From assembly GCA_021292105.1 (NCBI GenBank), contig CM037871.1, forward strand, positions 40,727,337-40,791,336: DNA of 64,000 bases, in the 5' to 3' direction. The position numbers were made by a program, and so were the translations under genes. Below, piece after piece: positions 22,968 through 32,620 of the stretch. Source of the stretch: Anadara kagoshimensis. Lineage: Eukaryota > Mollusca > Bivalvia > Arcoida > Arcidae. The first letter of the stretch is position 1. Every line of letters begins with the position of its first letter. The notes below the pieces were generated by a model, which saw nothing but the letters and a program-made list of their open reading frames with translations, had not been told where the DNA came from and made no database searches.

Positions 22968-23540
22968 TTCTGAGAAAACAATCGTTGCGTGGAATAGAAA
23001 ATCGTGGTTTGTGGTTACTGTTTAGAGTAGGTTCTGAGAAAAATATCATTGCGTGGAATAATAAATCGTGGTTTGTGGTTACTGTTTAGAGTAGGTTCTG
23101 AGAAAAATATCATTGCGTGGAATAGTAAATCGTGGTTTGTGGTTACTGTTTAGAGTAGGTTCTGAGAAAAATATTATTGCGTGGTATAGTAAATCGTGGT
23201 TTGTGGTAACTGTTTAGAGTAGGTTCTGAGAAAAATATCATTGCGTGGAATAGTAAATCGTGGTTTGTGGTTACTGTTTAGAGTAGGTTCTGAGAAAAAT
23301 ATTGCGTGGAATAGTAAATCGTGGTTTGTGGTTACTGTTTAGAGTAGGTTCTGAGAAAAATATCATTGCGTGGAATAGTAAATCGTGGTTTGTGGTTACT
23401 GTTTAGAGTAGGTTCTGAGAAAAATATCATTGCGTGGAATAGTAAATCGTGGTTCGTGGTTACTGTTTAGAGTAGGTTCTGAGAAAAATATCATTGCGTG
23501 GAATAGAAAATCGTGGTTTGTGGTTACTGTTTAGAGTAGG
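22968..23540. repeat. 64-bp tandem array, ~9 copies
   Basis: Unit landmarks are TTCTGAGAAAAATATCATTG, CGTGGAATAGTAAATCGTGG and TTACTGTTTAGAGTAGG. Copies are nearly identical; the first is diverged and one near 23297 lacks a few bases (ATCATTG reduced). No open frame is conserved. Confidence 0.95.
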
Positions 23541-23700
23541 TTTGTAATATATAATATGTCGTTGACATGTAAATTATTGGGTTATTTCCCATGAAAATAA
23601 CAAAAGTGAATCAACAAGTAAAAATTAATGACATCATTAATCAAAGAACTTTATTGTTTGCGTGGTTCGTGAACTTTAAAATTAGTCCAACAAACGCCTA

Positions 23701-23909
23701 CAGATCTGTCGTAAGTTTAACACTCAGCTAACGAACAGGAGTTAAGATTGGCTGTCGTGTTGCCTAGATATGAATAGCTTGTGGCCGAACAGCTGCCGTC
23801 GAGAGATAGACATCAGTTTTCGATATTATAGCTAACAATGGTCGATATGGACTGCGGATTCGGGGCTAATTCGTTAGCTAAGTGATATTTTTTCGACAGG
23901 TCTATACTG
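23701..23909. mobile_element. MITE family B, ~209 bp
   Basis: CAGATCTGTCGTAAGTTTAA at the left and the inverted TTTTTTCGACAGGTCTATAC at the right, flanked by TA. The interior has 'agctaacgaacagg' and 'aattcgttagctaagtg', sub-terminal inverted blocks shared with other B copies. Confidence 0.83.
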
Positions 23910-23911
23910 TA

Positions 23912-24677
23912 CATAAAGAATTCTCTAAGAACCAATAATTAATAGAGAAAGTTGTCGTTAATAAATATGGTGTTACAGTAATATTCTATAATTGACCACA
24001 AGTGCCTGTTAAGGGAAATTACCAAACATTTGGTTCACACACACACCCTACATATACATGTACTTTTTCTATAGGTATATTTGGATGAGATGTACTATTT
24101 CATAATCATCTTTATTGATGTATTGTCAGTTTCATATAAAATATGTTGTTCCCTTAATTCTGATTAATTGTTGCGGTGTTTCGATGGTACCAATGTTTTA
24201 TAATGATGTATAACCAGGGATTATTGTATGTAAATGCTGTTCATTGCCTACTCAAAGTATTAATGGACGCGATACATCACTTAATCTCCGAAGTCACACA
24301 AAAATAACATACTAAACACTAGCATTTTGTTACAAACATCGCCATAAAACCATATGTCAGTCCTTGAGAATGGGATTATGTTCTGATATAATATAATTAT
24401 AATGGGGTTTCTCGCAAATTTGACAGAATAACTTCACGATATTTTTCCATATCACTCCCCGCGGCCATGTGAGCACGTGAAGGTTATCTTGGTACAAAAG
24501 GGACTGCATTTTTGTACTTTTTTTTACCTTACATTAAATGTATATTGGAGTAAAATAATAGACCGTTTAGAACTGCGAGACTTGTTTCAGATCGAGATAA
24601 GGTAATTCTAATCTTGCGGAGACCTGTTTTAAGATAAAAAATATCTGACCAATCGACCGAAAATTCTTTATGTCACT
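23912..24677. other. No recognisable gene
   Basis: AT-rich. A 23-codon minus-strand frame starting ATGGCCGCGGGGAG near 24472 has a good start context but no donor or family; it is not called. Confidence 0.4.
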
Positions 24678-24720
24678 CAATTGTGATTCGGACATGGATT
24701 AGTATGTTTGTTTTTGATTA
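24678..24720 (+). mobile_element. Retroelement R, extreme 3' fragment
   Basis: Only the terminal ~40 bp of R (TTGTGATTCGGACATGGATT then AGTATGTTTGTTTTTGATT). Similar minimal tails lie near 48610, 48672, 49209, 49915 and 52099. Confidence 0.8.
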
Positions 24721-24974
24721 GTCAATGATCAGTCAATCAATCACAATTAATATGTACTTTTTAATGGTTTGTTTTCAGTAAACCATAACTGTATAGTAAA
24801 ATAACGAGTAATTCTACCACAATCAAAGGCAGGCAGGCATACAGACAGGCAGGCATAAGGGCTAAGGTGATCATGAGTAGCCTCCTTAAACAACACTTGG
24901 CTTTAAGCAGTTTGGATCCTTCTATTTAGGGAAATTCTAGACCACCACACAATTATAAAACGACTGTGTAACAC

Positions 24975-25070
24975 CACCCGGCCTCACTTCCCTGGTGGAA
25001 GTTCGCGTGTTTAACCTAGCTAGTCAGTTTAAATTATTACTTAGCTTTGTGATTGTGATTTGGATATGGA
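24975..25070 (+). mobile_element. Retroelement R 3' UTR leading into minisatellite
   Basis: 'cccggcctcacttccctgg' and 'gtttaacctagctagtcag' match R's 3' UTR in sense. The R end then continues without a break into the 50-bp array. Confidence 0.8.
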
Positions 25071-26445
25071 TTGGGTATGTTCGTTTTCACCTTGCTTTAT
25101 CATTGTGATTTAGATATGGATCGGGTATGTTCGTTTTCACCTTGCTTTATCATTGTGATTTAGATATAGATCGGGTATGTTCGTTTTTACTTTGCTTTGT
25201 GATTGTGATTTGGATATTGATCGGGTATGTTCGTTTTTACTTTGCTTTGTGATTGTGATTTGGATATGGATCGGGTATGTTCGTTTTTGCTTTGCTTTGT
25301 GATTGTGATTTAGATATGGGTCGGGTACGTTCGTTTTTACTTTGCTTTGTGATTGTGATTTTGATATGAATCGGGTATGTTCGTTTTCACCTTTCTTTGT
25401 GGTTGTGATTTGGATATGGATCGGGTATGTTCGTTGTCACCTTGCTTTGTGATTGTGATTTGGATATGGATCGGGTATGTTCGTTTTTGCTTTGCTTTGT
25501 GATTGTGATTTAGATATGGGTCGGGTACGTTCGTTTTTACTTTGCTTTGTGATTGTGATTTTGATATGGATCGGGTATGTTTGTTTTTACTTTACTTTGT
25601 GATTGTGATTTGGATATGGATTGGGTATGTTCGTTTTTACTTTGCTTTGTGATTGTGATTTAGATATGGATCGGGTATGTTCGTTTTCACCCTGCTTTGT
25701 GATTGTGATTTGGATATGGATTGGGTATGTTCGTTTTCACCTTGCTTTGTGATTGTGATTTAGATATGGATCGGGTTTGTTCGTTTTTACTTTGCTTTGT
25801 GATTGTGATTTGGATATGAATCGGGTATGTTCGTTTTTACTTTGCTTTGTGATTGTGATTTGGATATAGATTGGATATGTTCGTTTTTACTTTGCTTTGT
25901 GATTGTGATTTGGATATGAATCGGGTATGTTCGTTTTTACTTTGCTTTGTAATTGTGATTTGGATATGGATCGGGTATGTTCGTTTTTGCTTTTTTGTGA
26001 TTGTGATTTAGATATGGGTCGGGTACGTTCGTTTTTACTTTGCTTTGTGATTGTGATATGGATATGGATCGGTATGTTCGTTTTTACTTTGCTTTGTCAT
26101 TGTGATTTAGATATGGATCGGGTTTGTTCGTTTTTACTTTGCTTTGTGATTGTGATTTGGATATGGATCGGGTTTGTTCGTTTTTACTTTGCTTTGTGAT
26201 TGTGATTTGGATATGGATCGGGTATGTTCGTTTTTTTACTTTGCTTTGTGATTGTGATTTGGATATGGATCGGGTATGTTCGTTTTTGCTTTGCTTTGTG
26301 ATTGTGATTTGGATATGGATCGAGTATGTTCGTTTTTGCTTTGCTTTGTGATTGTGATTTAGATATGGGTCGGGTACGTTCGTTTTCACCTTGCTTTGTT
26401 ATTACGATTTGGATATGGTTCGGGTATGTTCGTTTTTGATTGATA
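25030..26445 (+). repeat. 50-bp minisatellite derived from R's 3' end, ~28 copies
   Basis: The unit is TTTTTACTTTGCTTTGTGAT, TGTGATTTGGATATGGAT and CGGGTATGTTCG, about 50 bp. It aligns base by base with the last 50 bp of R ('ttactttgcttctggattgt', 'gattcggacatggattagta', 'tgtttg'). Point variants such as GGGTACG, TTCACCTTG and ATATAGATT recur in several non-adjacent units, indicating multi-unit duplication. Because 50 is not a multiple of three, all frames of a strand share the same ~50-residue periodic reading, producing spurious open frames at 25927-26389. Confidence 0.95.
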
Positions 26446-26449
26446 TACC

Positions 26450-27115
26450 TATAATTGCAACTTGAATTCAGTCATACACAGCCCTCCATAAATTATCATA
26501 CATGTTTAAAACTGGTCCTATCATAACAGACTCAAAATCTTCACAAACTTGTTGAAAACATCACTATGCTAAAGCTTAATGTTGTTCAGCTAAAATTGTT
26601 TATTATCATGAAAAATGTAATTTTCCCAAATGTTTATTTTTTCCCCAAAAATTTCAGAAAATTCCAAGAAAATTGGTTTTCAAGAAGTACAACTTTATTA
26701 CTTACATTTAGATCATAAAGTTAAGATATCACTTTCATATGCAGGAAAAACTTCAATATTTCAATAGTATGAACAAAATTAGATATGATGATTACAATGT
26801 AAATCTTTGACAGATATACATCCTTAAAGCTATTTTTCAGGGCAGTGTATTATCCATTTCACAAGGCGCAATAAAAACAGATAAGACTAAACAATACTGT
26901 AGCCTACAATGTACTTAAACAATATTTCAAATGATAAAAATCTACATTAAGTATCTGGCTGTAAAGAGTGTAAATTGTAATACATTTAAATGAACTGGAA
27001 AAAAAACATTCCTAGCAAGACTGACGCAATTAGGAACACGACAAAAGACAATCAAATGTCAGAAACGCCAATACAGGTCAGAGCAAACTTGAAACGAGGA
27101 ACCGTCAAATAAATT
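26450..27115. other. No recognisable feature
   Basis: AT-rich unique-looking sequence; nothing supported. Confidence 0.5.
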
Positions 27116-27118
27116 GCA

Positions 27119-27197
27119 CGTGTTTAAAACATACACGCGATTTTTCACTTAAGAACTGAGACCAGTTACTAGGAAGGGTAACTGCCTCCTGTCAAGC

Positions 27198-27242
<45 letters not shown>

Positions 27243-27260
27243 CAAAAATTAGGAATCGGA
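27119..27260 (-). mobile_element. Diverged retroelement R piece interrupted by (CA)n
   Basis: 'gcacgtgtttaaaacat', 'actgagaccagttactagga' and 'agggtaactgcctcctgtca' match the R 3' UTR antisense. Where other copies have 'agctagctacacccgccacg' this one has a pure CA tract (27200-27239). Confidence 0.55.
27200..27239. repeat. (CA)20 microsatellite
   Basis: Uninterrupted alternating CA from 27200, within the R piece described above. Confidence 0.97.
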
Positions 27261-28245
27261 TGAACATAGAAGGATTTTACAATGTACTTTGCAACAACCA
27301 GAGAAAATGGGGACACATCAGAACAAACCTAGTAAAAATTAAACATAACACAATGTGAAATGATACACGTTTATTGGTCCAGTGGTCATTAAATTCCCGA
27401 CATTTGATGCCTAGGTGGTGACCCAATGGTCATTAAAATCACGACCTTTGATGTCTCGGATAACTCCATTACCCCAAGTAATCCGATTACTGAATAAAAT
27501 GTCAGAGATTTCTTCGACCTTTAAATCGCCGTATATAAAAAGCCACTTACTGACTTTTTGGATGCGTTTTTTTCAACAGCTTGCTCCTAAATCACAATGA
27601 CTTAATTAAAACGAGAAAATACAGTCATTAATAGTCATATATTCCGGAAAAGGCACTTCATTTCTTGTTTATAACTTAACACAGTTTCAAGATGTTCACC
27701 ATTTTTATACAATTTATTGGAACCGCGAAATAACAACAAAGAAACACTAAACTTTATAACTATGTGTGTGCGTCATTTTCAACAATAAAATATATTTTGT
27801 TATTCCTGCATAAATGGGTTTGAAAATAACAAATTATAGAGATTTAAAATTGGGCGTACAAAACAAGGAAAACAGTAGCGATTTTATTTAGATTGGCAAA
27901 GTAAACCAGATATTTGCAATTACTATTTTATTTCTCAGTCCTGTTTCAAACACGTAAAATTATTTTAATTTTTTTGGTAAATTTAGGATATTCAGTTCTT
28001 GTTGCATACTCTGAACTGCTATTACGTTCATGTTGTTTTCATTGTGACTGTCTAACTATCTCCAAGTTAATTTGTGTCCATATGACGTACACATTTCCAA
28101 AGGTTTTGAATAAAGGTGAATGGATATGTTTCTCACGCTTTAAACCCATCCTATCATGTCACAGTAAGTTATCCGCTATACATTTACATAAAAAGTCAAA
28201 ATGTTTGACAGTCACGTGATAAGATTGACATCATATTATCTAATA
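27261..28245. other. No recognisable gene
   Basis: AT-rich; the plus frame 27914-28219 shows no known domain. A CATTAAAATCACGACCTTTGATG-type direct repeat (short blocks 'gtggtcattaaattcccgac' and 'aatggtcattaaaatcacga') lies at 27379-27450. Confidence 0.45.
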
Positions 28246-28249
28246 ACAT

Positions 28250-28545
28250 AAAGCGTGGGATGTCTTGAGTTCGAACCCAGACCGGGTCTGACCCAAGACT
28301 AGAAAGTGGGTAGTGACTGTTCTTTCGCCAAGCACTCGGCATTACGAAATGAAAGTCACGATTTTTCGGATGGGAATTTAAAATAAGCGACGTCCCATGT
28401 CACGGTAGGCTTGGCACGATAAAGAACCCTGTTGTATAACGCTATCAGCGCATCGCACAGGCAACATTTCTGCACCTTTGCGTATAGCTGGCGATGTCTT
28501 GAAATACTCTTGACTCGGACGTTAAACACCATTGGTCAACTCAAC
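28250..28545 (+). mobile_element. tRNA-derived SINE, family S2, 5'-truncated
   Basis: B-box-like GAGTTCGAACCCAGACC near 28269, then blocks shared with the copy at 41985-42232: GTGGGTAGTGACTGTTCTTT, TTTTTCGGATGGGAA and 'cccatgtcacggtaggcttg'. The A-box half is missing. 3' part: 'cgatgtcttgaaatactctt' and 'gacgttaaacacc'. Confidence 0.78.
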
Positions 28546-28683
28546 TCTAATAACATAAAAAACTTAAGCACTTTTGGAAGACAATTGCCACCACATTTTA
28601 ACACCAAATAGTCCTGAACCAAGTGGACATTTACACAGCTGAAAAAAGTAAGACAATTCAGCATTTCTTTTATGTTACATAAT

Positions 28684-28840
28684 ACTGGTACCATCATTAA
28701 GGACATTGTCTTTAGTAAAACAATTGTAATACATTTTGTATTTTTATGTAATTTTAATACTGGTACCATCATTACGAGTTTTGTCTTTGTCACAACAATT
28801 ATATCTTGTTGTATTATTATGTAATGCTGGTACAACCCTT
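28684..28840. repeat. Degenerate ~70-75 bp tandem repeat
   Basis: ACTGGTACCATCATTA recurs at 28684 and 28759, and GCTGGTACAACCCTTA at 28826, each followed by a 'ttttgt' and 'acaacaattgtaa'-like stretch. Confidence 0.7.
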
Positions 28841-29354
28841 AAGCATTTTGACACACATAGTTTTTGTAATATTGATCACACGTGATATTAATTACGTATC
28901 GATTTTTTTATCCTCAGAATCTGCCGTTATGTCTATCAATCAAGGTTTTAATGAATAAAATTATCCTCGGCCGACTTCGATGATCAATCACAGTCCTTAA
29001 ATATGAACTACTTAACGTTAATTAATTTGAATATAAATGTCGCTTCCGTCTGATTGATAACAGAGACCTTGGTGTGTATTTTTTTTAACTAAAAGGATTC
29101 AGGATCTCCGATAAAAAAATCTTGAAGCCGTCAAGACTCGGAATGAATTTGATGCGGCATAAACTTTTGACGGGGTAATAAAACCAAATGCGTATGATAG
29201 ACATGCCGGAATGTCGGAAGCGGGGTAATACAATGCACCAGATACAAAATCACCGTGTCACTCGCCGATCAGCTTAGAATTTCACTGCGACAGATTCTGG
29301 CACAAAACATGATTTTTCAAAATGTTGAATTCTCCGTATCGGAAACGTATTTTC

Positions 29355-29480
29355 CTTCGTTAAAATATGACCCATGGTATTCGCGGATAGCATTTTCCCG
29401 TTAAGAACTAGGCTCAACTCCGTTAAAGTATGACCCATGGTATTCGCGGATAGCGTTTTCCCGTTAACAACTACTGTAGG
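29355..29480. repeat. 63-bp tandem duplication
   Basis: GTTAAAATATGACCCATGG at 29359 and GTTAAAGTATGACCCATGG at 29422, both followed by TATTCGCGGATAGC and TTTTCCCGTTAA. The period of 63 is a multiple of three, so the minus frame 29274-29534 reads two repeats containing LSANTMGH; no family is recognised. Confidence 0.85.
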
Positions 29481-29534
29481 CTCAAGCAAGAGAAAAAACA
29501 AACAAATATTCAAATTTATTCGGTAAAGTGACAA

Positions 29535-30900
29535 AAGTCAAAACGGGTATAATTATCTTTCTGGTTTAGCAACACCAATCTTTTTTGAATCACTGTTAAC
29601 ACTATCGGTAATCAATTCTACATATTGATTAAATAGTTCAGAAAAAAACAATTTTAGTCGTAAATGAAATTACTTCACAAAATAAACAAGGGTTAACGAT
29701 ATGAATTGCATCTTCAAATGTTTCAAAAGAAACAAATGAGTGTGTTCATGCGTGCATTACAAGTCGTTAATTAAATAAAATATGGGTCTATTGCAGTTAT
29801 TATGCTGAAAATTACTAAGCATTTGAAAGACTTCTGTGATTTGAAACTAACAAAACTCAATTCCCACATTATGTCGTATGAATTACCATGGCAATTTTTA
29901 TGCTTAAACGCATATTGTCAAAGCATGGATTGATTAGGAACCAGGTTAAGGGTGTTTACTAATTCCCGTGAAGTGCGATATGTATTAAACTATTGAATTA
30001 AAATTCAATAATTTGAAACGTCTATACGGGATATGCATCTAATCACAAGGCATGCCGCCGGCCTTTATATTAATGATTTCCAATATTTGGTGAGATGCAC
30101 TTTTAAGCCAAAAACCAACATAAAAACGGGACTGTTATGAGGAAGACTTGTCTAAAGCAATCTGTTTGAAACTATTCATTGAATCCAATTAAATTGGTAT
30201 TTATTTCTCATATCCCATGGATTAAAACCAATTATTTTTGCATTTGAGCTTTAAGTGTTCTTATTACATAACCATTCCTGTAATGCCGAAATTTAATTAA
30301 TGTTCTACCAGATTTACACATTTTATGATCGCTTTCAAATGGTCTTTCACTACCTTGATATCATGTTAACTATCGTCGTCAGTGTTTTTTATCAAGAAAC
30401 ATTAGTATACAATGTTCACATACTAACGTGATGTACTTTGCTTGCGTAGACATGTCTCTTTCAGCTGTATCTTTTTGAGACAAATGTTATTGCATTGGGG
30501 ATCCAAATTTGATTGCCAAATAGAAAATACAATGAATAAATATACATGTAATTCAATGTATGTTAAACATTTGAATTTGGTATTCAAGGCAACAAATCTA
30601 CTGTGTCTACAAATATGACATGTTTCGTCAATTTATCGCAGTTTCATGGCTTCTTGTGAATTTTTATAAAATAATGTATTCATAAGTAGTACATGACAGC
30701 AGGACAAAGTAGTAAGAAAGTTTCTTTAGTCTTTAGGTTCCAAGACAATATTAACATAATTAAGCAATATATATGTATGGAATAAGAATACACGTAACAC
30801 GGATGTTCTGAGAATCGAGATTATACACATAGACGAAATGGCATGAAGGAAAAACTGGTTAAATGTTGACACGACAAAAAAAAAAAACACGATTCTAGAG
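29535..30900. other. No recognisable feature
   Basis: AT-rich DNA without supported exons or repeats that recur elsewhere here, except that 30720-30840 resembles 31950-32100 ('agacaatattaacataatta', 'ttatacacatagacgaaa'). Confidence 0.45.
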
Positions 30901-30903
30901 TAA

Positions 30904-31020
30904 AGTACAGACTTGTTCAAAGTTTAACTCTAAACTAACGAATAAGCAGTTCTCTTCGGCTCCTCTTTACCAATATATATCGACAGCTTTGTGACGCCTG
31001 TTGTTTGTCCCTCGGCAACT
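30904..31020. mobile_element. MITE family B, half copy
   Basis: AGTACAGACTTGTTCAAAG, 'taaactaacgaataagcagt' and 'ctctttaccaatatatatcg' match the left half of the next element, which starts immediately after it at 31022. Confidence 0.75.
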
Positions 31021-31021
31021 A

Positions 31022-31492
31022 CAGTACAGACCTGTCCAAAGTTTAGCACTTAACTAACGAATCAGAAGTTTTCCTTTACTCTTCGTTACCAATACAGTCC
31101 AACCTGCCTTAAAGGCCACCTCTATATAAGGGCCACCTGCTTATAAAGACCAGTAGAATTATATCCCAATTGTTCTGTCATATACCATTTTTTGAATTTA
31201 ATCATAAAATACATGTTTGTACATTCAAAAAATGGTATATGATAATACTGACAGTATTTTTTTTATTAAATTAAAAAAAATGGTATATGACAGTATTTAA
31301 ACCTGTATATAAAGGCCACTTTTACTTATTCCCTTGGGTAGCCTTTATAGACAGGTTTGTCTGTATAGCGACAGTTTTGTGACAGCTGTTATATAGCTCT
31401 CGGCGGCAGCTATTAATATTTGGGTTACTCCACAGCTGAGCTTTGTCTCCCGTTCTTTATCTCAATGTTAAACTTTGAACAGGTCTGTACTG
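31022..31492. mobile_element. MITE family B carrying a nested MITE A
   Basis: Left terminus CAGTACAGACCTGTCCAAAG, right terminus inverted (AACTTTGAACAGGTCTGTAC, TG), TA flanks. Removing 31095-31363 and one TA leaves about 200 bp, the normal B length, and rejoins 'ttaccaata' to 'gcgacagttttgtgac', matching the uninterrupted half copy just upstream. Confidence 0.88.
31095..31363. mobile_element. MITE family A nested in family B
   Basis: CAGTCCAACCTGCC and inverted GACAGGTTTGTCTG termini with TA duplications (31093-31094, 31364-31365). It is about 85 bp longer than the copy at 14114 because of an internal hairpin at 31183-31250 (TCATATACCATTTTTTGAA against TTCAAAAAATGGTATATGA) and a partial repeat of that arm. 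Confidence 0.9.
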
Positions 31493-31544
31493 TATCTGTT
31501 ACGGTACCGTATTCAAAATTACTTTCACCCGATTACCAAATAAA

Positions 31545-31740
31545 CTGGACATACTGTAGAAATCAATATCCACGGGCCATTTATTGATGTTGCATATTAT
31601 ACCAGTCTTAAGCTTACAACACTAGACGGCCGTTTCGGAATACATTTCCTCATCACTAATGCTTGGACCAAAATTGTGAAACCAAAATGTTTATCAAGAT
31701 GTTGAAAAGATGTACAGAAAAGAAAACATAATTCAATCAG
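31545..31740 (-). repeat. Hammerhead-bearing dispersed repeat H, minus-strand copy
   Basis: Read on the minus strand this matches 47880-48115: 'catcttttcaacatcttga', 'acaattttggtccaagca', the ribozyme region, then 'taagactggtataatatg'. Diverged by scattered substitutions. Confidence 0.8.
31618..31663 (-). ncRNA. Decayed hammerhead ribozyme (C3 mutated)
   Basis: The layout matches the intact motif at 48027: stem I AGCATTA/TAGTGTT (with G-U pairs), stem II GGAAATGTATTCC, GAAA, minimal stem III ACGGCCGT and the GTC cleavage triplet. The core reads GTGATGA instead of CTGATGA. From known hammerhead structure, losing C3 breaks the essential C3-G8 pair, so this copy should be inactive. Confidence 0.75.
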
Positions 31741-31824
31741 TACAATATATTCCCCAATAAAAGGTGAAAACGTGTTAAAAGAAGTATGAAATATGGGTCA
31801 CATCTTTGGACAAAATATGTTAGG

Positions 31825-31950
31825 AGCACCCGGCCTCACGCCCATGCATGATGGAAGTTCGCGTGACTAACCAAACTTGTCAGTTCCAAAGCTTCTGGAT
31901 TGTGATTCGGACATGGATTAGTATGTTTGTTTTTGATAAGGACATATATG
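31825..31950 (+). mobile_element. Retroelement R, truncated 3' end
   Basis: 'gagcacccggcctcacgccc', 'gtgactaaccaaacttgtca', 'ggattgtgattcggacatgg' and the 3' end at about 31940 (GTTTGTTTTTGATAAGG). Confidence 0.82.
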
Positions 31951-32404
31951 AAGGATATTGTTTGCGGTTCCAAGACAGTATTAAAATAATTAAGCAATAT
32001 AAATGCACGGACTAAGAATACGCGTAAAAATGATGATTCGATAATTAAGATTATACACATCGACGAAACAAAAAACATCTCGTAAAAAGAGGACATGAAA
32101 AAAAAACCTCATGAATACCTGTTTTGGTACCATATTACAAAGACTTTCATCCATTGACCGAATTCTGTAAAGAAAACCGGACATACGGTATCAATATCCG
32201 TCGATCTTTTAATGACATCAAACAAATAAAAACAAAATACAATCAATACATAACAACGATATATTTTGTGGATTCACAAATAATAGGTGACACACTGTTA
32301 GAACTCTGTTTTCATATGGGACCACATAAAGTAGTTTTACCAATAAAAGATGAAAAACTGTTAAAACTAGAACTGTCTCTTGAGAGCCAAATACCCTCCG
32401 CCCC

Positions 32405-32620
32405 AAACATTTAATGTTAACCCAAGACCTTGACCTTTCAAATATGATATTGGTTCAAGGTTATGACACATCTTTGGACCATGAAGATTATCCATGTGAA
32501 GTTTTATGACAATATTTCAAAGAAGCTTTGAAATATGGCCCGGACACGATTTTACACAGACGGACAGACATGGTGATTGTTATATACCCCCTCAAACTAG
32601 TTTGCGGGGGGATATAGTAA
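32405..32620 (+). repeat. Dispersed repeat F with terminal GC-rich hairpin
   Basis: 'aagaccttgacctttcaaat', 'cattgg'-type tracts, CGGACGGACA-like 'agacggacagacatggtgat' and an end hairpin TATACCCCCTCAAACTAG paired with TTTGCGGGGGGATATAG. A related element is at 56325-56546. Confidence 0.6.

Noticed and set aside
26084-26389. Open frames of ~100 codons on both strands
   Set aside because: They are readings of the 50-bp minisatellite.
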